A stretch of DNA of 64,000 nt, taken from Herpetosiphon llansteffanensis. GTDB taxonomy: Bacteria; Chloroflexota; Chloroflexia; Chloroflexales; Herpetosiphonaceae. Below, one piece after another: positions 52,347-59,144 of this stretch. The stretch spans positions 1-64,000 of the forward strand of contig NZ_PUBZ01000022.1 in assembly GCF_003205875.1 (NCBI RefSeq). Direction: 5' to 3'. Made by a program: the position numbers and the translations under genes. Numbering within the stretch: position 1 is the first letter of the stretch; each line of letters starts with the position of its first letter. The notes under the pieces were generated by a model, which worked only from the letters and a program-made list of their open reading frames with translations, was not told where the DNA came from and made no database searches.

Positions 52347-53132
52347 ATGACAACCCCCCAACCCTTGGTCGCAGTGACACTTTCACGGAGTGAACTGCTG
52401 TTAATTAGTGCACTCTTAAAAGCTCCGGCTTTAATGGGTGTCGAAGCGACCACCGCCGATGAGAATCAACGCGCTTTGGAGTTGTTGCAGGCTGAACATT
52501 CGCTCCGTGCTCGCAACGCTGCGGCGGTCGATGAAAATGGTCAACTATTAATTGTTCGAGATCTACTTGGAGTTGTGGCAAGTTGCGCGTATCCACAACG
52601 CTCACTGGTGGTTTATCATACTCGTGCAGATGGGGTGGTGCTTCAAGGTTTTGGCCATGTACGCGATGAATTTTTGGTCGTGCATACGGTGATCAACCCT
52701 GAAGTTCACAACCTCGCGCAGATGCCCAATCTTGACCGCTTAATCGAAACGGTGTTTCAGTTGAGCGATTATGCAGCCAATACTGCAGCAGTTAACCTCC
52801 ACGTCGATATTAGCCGCGAAAAACTGGTTATGGCCCGCCAATTGGCCGAACAAGGCCAAACCGCCCAATCAGCAGATACCTTGGTGCGCAGCGGTGTAAC
52901 CCCAACCGAAGCCGAGTTGCTGGTGCGCATGTTTAGCTTGCCCTCAACAACCACGGTTTTTGTCACCATTCAATATAGCGGCAGCCATGCCATGGCTCGT
53001 GAATATACCTTGTTCAAAAATGAACTTGGCTCGTTCTTGATGACCCAAACCGACCTTGAGGTTGAACGCTATCAACTGAAGGGCATCGATTATATGGGGC
53101 TTGGCGGCCTCTTATATGAGTCACTTTCATAA
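52347..53132 (+). CDS. Unknown protein, possible EspG-like secretion chaperone
   Basis: A 261-residue soluble protein starting 11 bp after the lipoprotein stop, with TAGGAGA as ribosome site. It begins MTTPQPLVAVTLSRSELLLISALL, has a strand-rich middle (NGQLLIVRDLLGVVASCAYPQRSLVVYHTRADGVVLQGF) and an acidic, helical second half. Overall order and length recall EspG, which binds WXG-type substrates in ESX systems, but the similarity is weak by eye. The third place in the WXG100 operon is the main argument. An ordinary unknown remains possible. Confidence 0.45.
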   Translation: MTTPQPLVAVTLSRSELLLISALLKAPALMGVEATTADENQRALELLQAEHSLRARNAAAVDENGQLLIVRDLLGVVASCAYPQRSLVVYHTRADGVVLQGFGHVRDEFLVVHTVINPEVHNLAQMPNLDRLIETVFQLSDYAANTAAVNLHVDISREKLVMARQLAEQGQTAQSADTLVRSGVTPTEAELLVRMFSLPSTTTVFVTIQYSGSHAMAREYTLFKNELGSFLMTQTDLEVERYQLKGIDYMGLGGLLYESLS

Positions 53133-53147
53133 GTTCGCTCGCCTGTT

Positions 53148-53182
53148 CCAAACCGCTCATTCGCCCGAATGGGCGGTTTTGG
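53148..53182. terminator. Terminator of the WXG100 operon
   Basis: CCAAACCGC-T-CATTCG (53148-53163) pairs with CGAATG-G-GCGGTTTTGG (53166-53182) in a long imperfect hairpin ending in TTTT. It lies about 15 bp after the third gene of the operon. Confidence 0.75.
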
Positions 53183-53297
53183 CGTTAATTGTGATTAATC
53201 GCACGCCGTAAACTGTGCTGCTTTTTCCAATTGCTTGCGCTAAAAGTGCTAAACTGACTGGTTATGAGGTTCGATTTAGCATCAAAGCAGGCTCATT

Positions 53298-53687
53298 ATG
53301 GAATTGACGTTCACTACTCCGGCACTGTTGTTTCCAGCAATTTCGTTGCTGTTTTTGGCCTATACCAATCGCTTTCTCTCCATTGCATCGTTAATGCGCG
53401 AACTCAAAGGCCGCTATAAAGTTGATCGCGACCCACGCATTCGTGGCCAACTGGAAAATTTGCGCTATCGAATTGGGATTATTCGCAGCATGCAAATTTG
53501 CGGAGTGGCAGCATTTTTCTTTTGCGTGCTCTGTATGTTTGTATTGTTTGCAGGCCAAGCCTTTTTGGGCAAATTAACCTTTGGCGGCAGTTTATTGCTA
53601 TTGCTGACCTCGCTGGGCTTGTCGTTGCGCGAAATTCAGGTTTCAATCGATGCGCTCAGCCTTGAAATTGCCGATCTCGATGAATAA
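53298..53687 (+). CDS. DUF2721-type small membrane protein
   Basis: A 129-residue protein with three membrane segments (FPAISLLFLAYTNRFLSIASL ~13-33, MQICGVAAFFFCVLCMFVLFAG ~67-88, LTFGGSLLLLLTSLGLSL ~93-110) and a charged loop (KGRYKVDRDPRIRGQLENLRYRIGIIR) typical of DUF2721. The function is unknown. The next gene, a histidine kinase, starts 17 bp later, so they are probably co-transcribed. Confidence 0.75.
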   Translation: MELTFTTPALLFPAISLLFLAYTNRFLSIASLMRELKGRYKVDRDPRIRGQLENLRYRIGIIRSMQICGVAAFFFCVLCMFVLFAGQAFLGKLTFGGSLLLLLTSLGLSLREIQVSIDALSLEIADLDE

Positions 53688-53704
53688 GGCTAGAATTGGC
53701 ATGT

Positions 53705-54865
53705 ATGAAACGCCAAACGATTAATCAATCGATCAATCAGCTGTATCGAATCGCCACAATCTTGTTGATTGTTGTGATATTTTTGCTTACCTTTCCATTG
53801 CTCTATCGCTGGATTGGTGGCACAGCTGGGTCGTTTGTGTTGATTCCGATTGGTTTGGTTGCCTGGTCGTTTGGCTGGCGCAGAGGCTTGGCGGCGACAG
53901 TCATTGGCCTCTCGATTACGTTGTGGATGCTGCGCTGGGCTGGTATGGAATGGGTGCAGTTGCGTTCGTTATGGCCGCCAGCGCTGATGAGCGGCCTGAT
54001 GATTGGCATGATTGGCTGGTTGCGTTCGTTGCTCGATAAAATTCAGGCCCAAACTCGCGAGCTTGAGCGCGAGCGCGAATTATTGGCCAGCGAAATTAGC
54101 CAACGTAAGCAAATTGAGCAATCGCTGCTGGCGGCCAAAGAAGATGCAGAGTTGGCGAACCACTCGAAAAGCCAATTTTTAACCATGATGAGCCACGAGT
54201 TGCGCACGCCGCTGAACGCAATTATTGGCTATAGCGAATTGCTGCAAGAGGATGCTGCCGCTGAGCAATTAACCACTTACGAGCAGGATCTGAAGGTTAT
54301 TCACAACGCTGGCGTGCATTTGTTGGGGCTGATCAACGGCATGCTCGATCTGGCAAAAATTGAGGCCGGACGTATGGAATTGTTTGGCCAAGATTTTCAG
54401 GTGCATGAGCTAATCGATGATTTGGTGCTGTATTGCCAGCCGCAAATCGCCAAAAATAACAATCGTTTGGTGCTGGATATTGCTGAGAATGTGGGTTTAA
54501 TGCATAGCGATGTACAAAAGCTGCGCCAAATCTTGCTTAACTTACTGAGCAATGCTGCCAAATTTACCCAGCAAGGCACCATTACCTTGCGGGTGCGGCG
54601 TGATGGCAACTGGCTGCATTTTGAGGTTGCCGATAGCGGGATTGGCATGAGCAGCGAGCAGGTTGCCAAGTTATTTCAACCATTTGTGCAGGCCGAGCAA
54701 TCGACGGCGGCGCGTTTTGGTGGCACTGGTTTGGGCTTGGCAATTAGTCGTTCGTTAGCTAAACTTTTAGGTGGCGATGTTATGGTTGAAAGTGTTCAAG
54801 GTCAGGGGTCGTGTTTCCAATTAATTGTGCCAGCATTCCAGTTAGCACCGATAAGCGCGATGTAG
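53705..54865 (+). CDS. Membrane histidine kinase
   Basis: A 386-residue kinase. The N-terminal membrane module has about four helices (ATILLIVVIFLLTFPLLY, FVLIPIGLVAWSFGW, LAATVIGLSITLWML, LMSGLMIGMIGWL), similar to DUF4118-type sensor modules. A coiled coil (~115-150) leads to HisKA with H164 in MMSHELRTPLNAIIGYS. The HATPase has LNLLSNAAKFTQQG, DSGIGMSSEQ and GTGLGLAIS. There is no receiver domain and no adjacent regulator. The start codon is uncertain because no good ribosome site is seen. Confidence 0.88.
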   Translation: MKRQTINQSINQLYRIATILLIVVIFLLTFPLLYRWIGGTAGSFVLIPIGLVAWSFGWRRGLAATVIGLSITLWMLRWAGMEWVQLRSLWPPALMSGLMIGMIGWLRSLLDKIQAQTRELERERELLASEISQRKQIEQSLLAAKEDAELANHSKSQFLTMMSHELRTPLNAIIGYSELLQEDAAAEQLTTYEQDLKVIHNAGVHLLGLINGMLDLAKIEAGRMELFGQDFQVHELIDDLVLYCQPQIAKNNNRLVLDIAENVGLMHSDVQKLRQILLNLLSNAAKFTQQGTITLRVRRDGNWLHFEVADSGIGMSSEQVAKLFQPFVQAEQSTAARFGGTGLGLAISRSLAKLLGGDVMVESVQGQGSCFQLIVPAFQLAPISAM

Positions 54866-54917
54866 CTCGATTCAGGTATCACACATTTGGTTGGGCACAA
54901 TTATACAAATTTCTTAT

Positions 54918-54945
54918 TTGACAAGCACCAAAAGTACGCTAAAAT
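54918..54945 (+). promoter_or_regulatory. Sigma-70 promoter of the decarboxylase leader
   Basis: TTGACA (54918-54923), a 16-bp spacer and TAAAAT (54940-54945), with a start near 54952. The transcript would have a leader of more than 400 nt before the decarboxylase gene, ending in an internal terminator at 55244-55270. Confidence 0.75.
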
Positions 54946-55113
54946 ATGCAACGGTGATCTAAATTCACCAATGGAGTTCCGTGCCTTCTCGGCGCTCATC
55001 GGCAGCAGGTCGCTGCATCAATTGGAACGATGAGTGGTGGTTGTTTTCTGGGGCGCATCACATTGTTTTGAGCGCTGGTTTTTGACTTCCGAGCGGGCTT
55101 TCAACGAGGCTAT

Positions 55114-55185
55114 ATGAACGGTAGACAGAATTTTTGCACGCTGCGACAGATTGCGCGGCGCTGTGCTGAACCTCCCTCAATTTAG
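55114..55185 (+). CDS. Putative leader peptide with arginine codons
   Basis: A 23-codon ORF with GAGG four bases before its ATG. It has four Arg codons (positions 4, 11, 15, 16, the last two adjacent) and two Cys codons. The TAG stop is followed at once by GGTTGGTGAG. GGTGAG (55189-55194) can pair with CTCACC (55241-55246), which overlaps the 5' arm of the terminator at 55244. A ribosome stalled at the Arg pair would leave GGTGAG free, and one reaching the stop would cover it. That is the logic of amino-acid attenuation, although the pairing is only 6 bp. Confidence 0.45.
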   Translation: MNGRQNFCTLRQIARRCAEPPSI

Positions 55186-55243
55186 GTTGGTGAGCGTTGA
55201 AATCATGCTAGCAGACTAGCAATGGTTCTCTGTCTATCTCCTC

Positions 55244-55270
55244 ACCTGCCACAAATTGGGCAGGTTTTTT
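55244..55270 (+). terminator. Leader terminator before the decarboxylase gene
   Basis: ACCTGCC (55244-55250) pairs with GGCAGGT (55259-55265), followed by a run of T's to 55270. It stands inside the leader, ahead of the coding region, and so works as a transcription-control point. Confidence 0.82.
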
Positions 55271-55416
55271 ATGCCCAGTGCTTAGGCCAAATGTCGCCCT
55301 GACAGTTGGTTTTTTTATGCCCAAAAATCGGCAAAGCACATTGGGAGTCTCCGTCAATAAACACACGAACGAACACCGCTAATTTGGCTTGTACTTTGTT
55401 CTCTCAGTCCCCTGTT

Positions 55417-57021
55417 GTGGCTGAGCACTATCGTCGTGGCTATCACGGCTTGGAGGGACATGTCCAGTTGATCGAGCAAACCTATGCTGGCTACCTGAAT
55501 GATTCATTTGGCTTTTCGGGTGCTGGGGCTTTGACCGATTTTCTAACGCGCCGCAACGAGCGCTTGCTCTTAGGCGATACGGTCGATCTGGGTGCATTAG
55601 TTGAGCAATTTGGTGCGCCCCTTGAGGTTTCGTTCTGCCCGCAAATTACCACGCAGGTGCAGAATATGCTTGATTATGCGATGGCTGCACAGGTAGCAGC
55701 AGGCTATACAGGCTCGTTCTTGTATGCCTATGCTACCAAGGCCAATTTTTCGGAAGAAGTGGTGCGCACAGCCTTGAATGCTGGTGCTCACTACGAAACC
55801 TCGGCTGCTGCCGATGTGGTGATTGCCCACCATCTCTGGCGGCAAGGCGTGCTTTCCGAAGATCGCTATATCTTCTGTAATGGCTCGAAAGAGCCGATGT
55901 ATCTCGATGGGATCTTGGCCTTGCGCCACGCTGGCTACGAACGGGTCGTGACAGTGCTCGATGATCTCGATGAACTTGATTATATTTTGACTCACAGCCG
56001 TGAACCAATGTTGTTTGGTGTTCGTGAGCGCCACGCCCCTGAAGTCGTGGATCGCAATCATGCTGGAGCAGAGCGCTTCGGCTTAACGCCCGCAGAAATG
56101 CAGTTTGTTGCTCAACGCTTGGCTGGCACTGCCCACCAATTGGTGGTGTATCACGCCATGGTTGGCTCGCAAATTGAGGATGCTGCTGCATGGGAAGCTC
56201 GTTTGGCTCGTTCAGCCAACGCCTATGCTGCTTTGGCCAGCGCCACCCCAAGCTTGATGATGTTCAATTTTGGCGGCGGCATGCCAACCTCGGGCTACGA
56301 TTTGAATTTTAAATTTGATTATGTTGGCTTTCTGACCAACTTGATGGCTAATACCCAAGCAATTTGTGCTGAGCATGGCGTGGCAGCACCCATGATCATC
56401 GCCGAATGTGGCCGCTACACCGTTGCCAACCACAATCTGTATTTGATCGAAGTTGGCCGCGTGAAGGAAGCTGGCGCAATTGAGCCTTGGTATTTGTTGA
56501 ATGGCTCGTTGATGGTTTCAGCCCCCGATACCTTGATTGTTGATCAAGAATTTGTGGTTGTGCCTTTGGATGGCTGGGATACAGCGGTGCAAGCAGTGCG
56601 TTTGGGTGGCCGCCGCACCTGCGATTCCGATGATCTGTATCCACGTTCGCATCGTCCAGCCTTGATGTTGCCTGAATTCCAAGCAGGCATGGTGTTGGCG
56701 GTCTGTGGTGTTGGCGCATATCAAGCCATGATTGGCGGCAAAGGTGGCGCACACCACTGTTTGAACCCCGAAATGCGCCGCATTATCATCGAGCAAGATG
56801 GCGATCAATTGGTGATGCGCGAGATTGCTCCGCAAAATTTGATGGCGCAAATGAGTGCTTTGGGCTATAGCATCGCCACCATCGAGCAACCGGCCCGCAA
56901 GCCGCTGCCAGTGCGCACAGCTGTGGTCAGCGAGCAATTGCCAGTACGGCCAATACGTGCCGCCCGTCGTCGTCAAGCACCATCAACCTTGCGCACCAGC
57001 CGTTTTGCTGCAAGTGCGTAA
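55417..57021 (+). CDS. PLP-dependent fold-III decarboxylase, arginine-decarboxylase-like
   Basis: A fold III PLP enzyme of the Orn/DAP/Arg decarboxylase class. The PLP lysine motif is FLYAYATKANFSEEV; others are AGAHYETSAAADVVIAHHLWRQG, IFCNGSKEPMYL, FGGGMPTSGYDLNF, IIAECGRYTVANHN and the C-terminal CDSDDL region (usually the CxxxD active-site part). The ETSAAADV and CNGSKEP phrases match the short arginine-decarboxylase type, hence polyamine synthesis. The GTG at 55417 gives 534 residues. The frame stays open further 5', with TTG at 55384 or 55306 as alternatives, but no start has a good ribosome site. The last ~50 residues are basic and variable. Confidence 0.8.
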   Translation: MAEHYRRGYHGLEGHVQLIEQTYAGYLNDSFGFSGAGALTDFLTRRNERLLLGDTVDLGALVEQFGAPLEVSFCPQITTQVQNMLDYAMAAQVAAGYTGSFLYAYATKANFSEEVVRTALNAGAHYETSAAADVVIAHHLWRQGVLSEDRYIFCNGSKEPMYLDGILALRHAGYERVVTVLDDLDELDYILTHSREPMLFGVRERHAPEVVDRNHAGAERFGLTPAEMQFVAQRLAGTAHQLVVYHAMVGSQIEDAAAWEARLARSANAYAALASATPSLMMFNFGGGMPTSGYDLNFKFDYVGFLTNLMANTQAICAEHGVAAPMIIAECGRYTVANHNLYLIEVGRVKEAGAIEPWYLLNGSLMVSAPDTLIVDQEFVVVPLDGWDTAVQAVRLGGRRTCDSDDLYPRSHRPALMLPEFQAGMVLAVCGVGAYQAMIGGKGGAHHCLNPEMRRIIIEQDGDQLVMREIAPQNLMAQMSALGYSIATIEQPARKPLPVRTAVVSEQLPVRPIRAARRRQAPSTLRTSRFAASA

Positions 57022-57180
57022 TTGTTGAGGGCTGGGGATTGGGGCCGGGGGATCGGTAGGTTAACCTTAAATCTCGAGCAATAGGAAAGGCACGAAAATT
57101 GTTCTTCGTGCCTTTCGTGGTTAAATTTCATCCCTCATCCTTCGTCCCTGCCCCCTTGCAAGATTGTTAAGTTTGTTGCT
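57022..57180. repeat. Short repeat-bearing intergenic stretch with hairpin
   Basis: It contains GGGGATTGGGGCCGGGGGATCGG, the hairpin GAAAGGCACGAA/TTCGTGCCTTTC (57085-57096 with 57105-57116), which may end the decarboxylase transcript, and then TTTCATCCCTCATCCTTCGTCC. Both flanks belong to the same word-repeat family as at 11086, 24381, 44974 and 58947. Confidence 0.55.
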
Positions 57181-57192
57181 CAAAATTGATAC

Positions 57193-57222
57193 TTGACGAA
57201 ATGGCGAGCCATGTGGTATGCT
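57193..57222 (+). promoter_or_regulatory. Promoter of the aromatic leader and operon
   Basis: TTGACG (57193-57198), an 18-bp spacer and TATGCT (57217-57222). The start would be near 57229, thirty bases before the leader-peptide ATG. Confidence 0.62.
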
Positions 57223-57258
57223 CGCGCCAATCGTAATTGACACAAGGTTTTGTCAGCC

Positions 57259-57357
57259 ATGCAATCTTTCAACAGCTATAACTCATATGCATTCTTTAGC
57301 AGCTATTTTTATTACTTTAGCTGCCATATTGAGTTGTCGCTGCCTACGAAGGATTAG
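57259..57357 (+). CDS. Phe/Tyr-rich leader peptide of the aroH operon
   Basis: A 32-codon ORF whose residues 4 to 20 contain ten Phe or Tyr codons (F4, Y7, Y10, F12, F13, Y16, F17, Y18, Y19, F20). It ends in TAG at 57355-57357. A weak AAGG (57244-57247) precedes the ATG. Such density of the end-product amino acids, ahead of chorismate mutase and DAHP synthase genes and just before mutually exclusive hairpins, marks a ribosome-stalling attenuator peptide like PheL in enterobacteria. It is not homologous to PheL in sequence. Confidence 0.88.
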   Translation: MQSFNSYNSYAFFSSYFYYFSCHIELSLPTKD

Positions 57358-57419
57358 ACACACCTTTACTGATTTTTGGAAGAACCCTTCGGCGCGGAGC
57401 GACAAGCTCCGCGCTTTTT
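57335..57419 (+). promoter_or_regulatory. Phe/Tyr transcription attenuator (antiterminator and terminator)
   Basis: Terminator: GCGCGGAGC (57392-57400), loop GACAA, GCTCCGCGC (57406-57414), TTTTT. Antiterminator: TGTCGCT (57335-57341) with AGCGACA (57398-57404), and CGAAGG (57347-57352) with CCTTCG (57386-57391). The two cannot coexist because both use 57398-57400. The antiterminator's 5' half lies in the last leader codons. A ribosome stalled at the Phe/Tyr codons (up to 57318) would leave it free and allow read-through. A ribosome at the stop codon would cover it and let the terminator form. Confidence 0.87.
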
Positions 57420-57443
57420 GTTGTGCTTCAATTGGAGGATGCT

Positions 57444-57848
57444 ATGCTCGTTTGTCGTGGAGTTCGCGGTGCGACGGTGGCAGTGGAAAATACGTCAGAG
57501 GCTGTGCTCGCCGCAACCAGTGAGTTGTTGTTGGCCATGGTTCAAGCCAACGAGATCGATCTTGACGATGTTGCATGTGTCTTTTTTACCACATCCTCCA
57601 ATCTCAACGCACAATTCCCTGCCTTGGCCGCTCGTCAACTTGGTTGGAACGACTTGGCGATGCTCTGCGCCCACGAAATGGATGTACCTGGCAGTTTATC
57701 GATGTGTATTCGGGTGCTGATGTTGTGGAATACCAGCCGCAAACCCAGCGAAATCATACATTGCTATCTTGGCGATGCCGCCAAATTGCGACCTGAGCGC
57801 GCTCAATCAACAGCGTTGTTGAACATGCCCACCTGGCAACCAGCCTAA
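57444..57848 (+). CDS. aroH: Chorismate mutase, AroH type
   Basis: It converts chorismate to prephenate, the branch point to Phe and Tyr. The 134-residue protein matches the monofunctional AroH trimer family: CRGVRGATVAVEN (~4-16, catalytic Arg), a central VACVFFTTSSNLNAQFPALAARQLGW (~46-71), VPGSLSMCIRVLMLWNT (~84-100, catalytic Arg) and IIHCYLGDAAKLRPE (~106-120). The ATG at 57444 has GGAGG, just after the attenuator. DAHP synthase follows 72 bp later in the same direction. Confidence 0.95.
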   Translation: MLVCRGVRGATVAVENTSEAVLAATSELLLAMVQANEIDLDDVACVFFTTSSNLNAQFPALAARQLGWNDLAMLCAHEMDVPGSLSMCIRVLMLWNTSRKPSEIIHCYLGDAAKLRPERAQSTALLNMPTWQPA

Positions 57849-57920
57849 ATTTGGCTGCCAGCCGTCCACCTTGGTATTTGGTATTGGTATTTGGGTTTGT
57901 CAATTTGGAGGCATTTGACC

Positions 57921-58946
57921 ATGATTGTTGTAATGAAATCGCACGCTGACCTGACCGACCGTGACGCTGTTTTGGCCCGCTTAGCTGAAAATAATCTCAA
58001 GGGCCATTTATCCGAAGGCGAAGAGCGGATTGTGATTGGGGTAGTTGGCGCAAAAATTCCAGCTGGCTTAGAAGAACAATTGCAATCAATGAGCGGAGTG
58101 CAAACCACGCTGCGCATCACCCGCCCCTACAAATTGGCTGGCCGCGAGTTCCAACAACACAACACGGTGATTCGGGTTGGCGATTTGGAAATTGGCGGCG
58201 GCACGCCAATCGTGATGGCTGGGCCTTGTTCGGTTGAAAGTGCTGAGCAATTGTTGAGCACAGCCCACGCCGTCAAAGCAGCCGGAGCCAACATCCTACG
58301 CGGTGGCGCATTCAAACCACGCACCTCGCCATACGCCTTCCGTGGTTTGGGCGAAGAAGGCTTGAAGATTTTGGCTCAAGCCCGCGCAGAAACCGGCCTG
58401 CCGATTATCACCGAAGCCCTCAATACCCGCGATGTCGAATTGGTTGCCCGCTACACCGATATTATTCAGCTTGGCGCTCGCAACATGCAAAATTTCGCCC
58501 TCTTGGAAGAAGCTGGCCAAACTGGCAAGCCAATCATGGTCAAGCGCGGGCCTTCAGCCACCGTCGAAGAATGGTTGCTGGCTGCTGAATACATTCTCGC
58601 CACGGGCAATCGTAACGTAATTCTCTGCGAACGTGGCATCCGCACCTATGAAACCGCCACCCGTAATACCCTCGATTTGAACGCTGTGGCCGTCGCCAAG
58701 CGCCGCACCCACCTGCCAGTGATTGCCGACCCCAGCCACGGCACGGGCAAATGGTACTTGGTTGCGCCAATGGCCTTGGCAGGCTTGGCCGCTGGTGCAG
58801 ATGGCTTGATGATCGAAGTCCACCACGACCCCGACCGCGCCTCATCTGACGGCCCTCAATCACTCAACCACGCCAATTTCGCTCAATTGATGCAGCAAGT
58901 TCGCCGTTTGATCACCGCCTTGGAGCCAGAATTAGCAATCGCCTAA
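57921..58946 (+). CDS. aroF: 3-deoxy-7-phosphoheptulonate synthase (DAHP synthase, AroG-beta/KDOPS-like)
   Basis: It joins PEP and erythrose 4-phosphate, the first step of the shikimate pathway. In this 341-residue enzyme the N-terminal ~70 residues form the ferredoxin-like regulatory domain found in the Thermotoga-type enzyme, where Tyr and Phe inhibit. The catalytic barrel has [10 protein letters not shown] (metal Cys), [56 protein letters not shown] and [16 protein letters not shown] precedes the ATG. Leader attenuation plus a feedback domain would give two layers of Phe/Tyr control. Confidence 0.95.
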   Translation: MIVVMKSHADLTDRDAVLARLAENNLKGHLSEGEERIVIGVVGAKIPAGLEEQLQSMSGVQTTLRITRPYKLAGREFQQHNTVIRVGDLEIGGGTPIVMAGPCSVESAEQLLSTAHAVKAAGANILRGGAFKPRTSPYAFRGLGEEGLKILAQARAETGLPIITEALNTRDVELVARYTDIIQLGARNMQNFALLEEAGQTGKPIMVKRGPSATVEEWLLAAEYILATGNRNVILCERGIRTYETATRNTLDLNAVAVAKRRTHLPVIADPSHGTGKWYLVAPMALAGLAAGADGLMIEVHHDPDRASSDGPQSLNHANFAQLMQQVRRLITALEPELAIA

Positions 58947-58953
58947 TGAAGGG

Positions 58954-59028
58954 ATGAAGGATGAAGGATGAAGGATGAAGGATGAAGGATGAAGGATGAA
59001 GGATGAAGGATGAAGGATGAAGGATGAA
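58954..59028 (+). repeat. 7-bp tandem repeat (ATGAAGG)10
   Basis: Ten perfect copies of ATGAAGG (58954-59023) and a partial eleventh follow the DAHP synthase stop, after one variant unit ATGAAGGG. The 7-bp period is not a multiple of three. Copy number is likely to vary between strains. The same word occurs singly at other operon ends in the window. Confidence 0.95.
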
Positions 59029-59030
59029 AT

Positions 59031-59138
59031 TTAACCACGAAGGACACGAATGTTGGGTTAGTTGAACATTAGGGTTTTGTAAAAAGAACAATAATCCAAG
59101 TACTCAATCTTCGTGCTCTTCGTGTTCTTCGTGGTTAA
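59031..59138. repeat. Imperfect 20-bp inverted repeat with word repeats
   Basis: The 20-bp arm at 59031-59050 (TTAACCACGAAGGACACGAA) is mirrored at 59119-59138 with one mismatch, enclosing ~68 bp. CTTCGTGCTCTTCGTG forms are also repeated here. It lies between convergent genes, so it may act in termination as well as belonging to the dispersed word family. Confidence 0.75.
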
Positions 59139-59144
59139 CAACTC

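Noticed and set aside
55097..55130. 23S rRNA fragment (GAGGCTATATGAACGGTAGACAG resembles the 23S 3' tail near 177-205)
   Set aside because: The likeness is limited to about 20 bases and does not extend on either side. It is more simply part of the leader ORF.
54952..55270. T-box riboswitch before the decarboxylase
   Set aside because: No AGGGTGGNACCGCG-like T-box sequence or specifier-loop arrangement was found.
57285..57523. ATG-started frame overlapping the Phe/Tyr leader and attenuator
   Set aside because: It runs through the terminator and into aroH in the wrong frame, and its product has no family character. The 32-codon frame explains the region better.
58954..59028. CRISPR-like array
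   Set aside because: The repeats are 7 bp and contiguous, with no spacers and no cas genes nearby.
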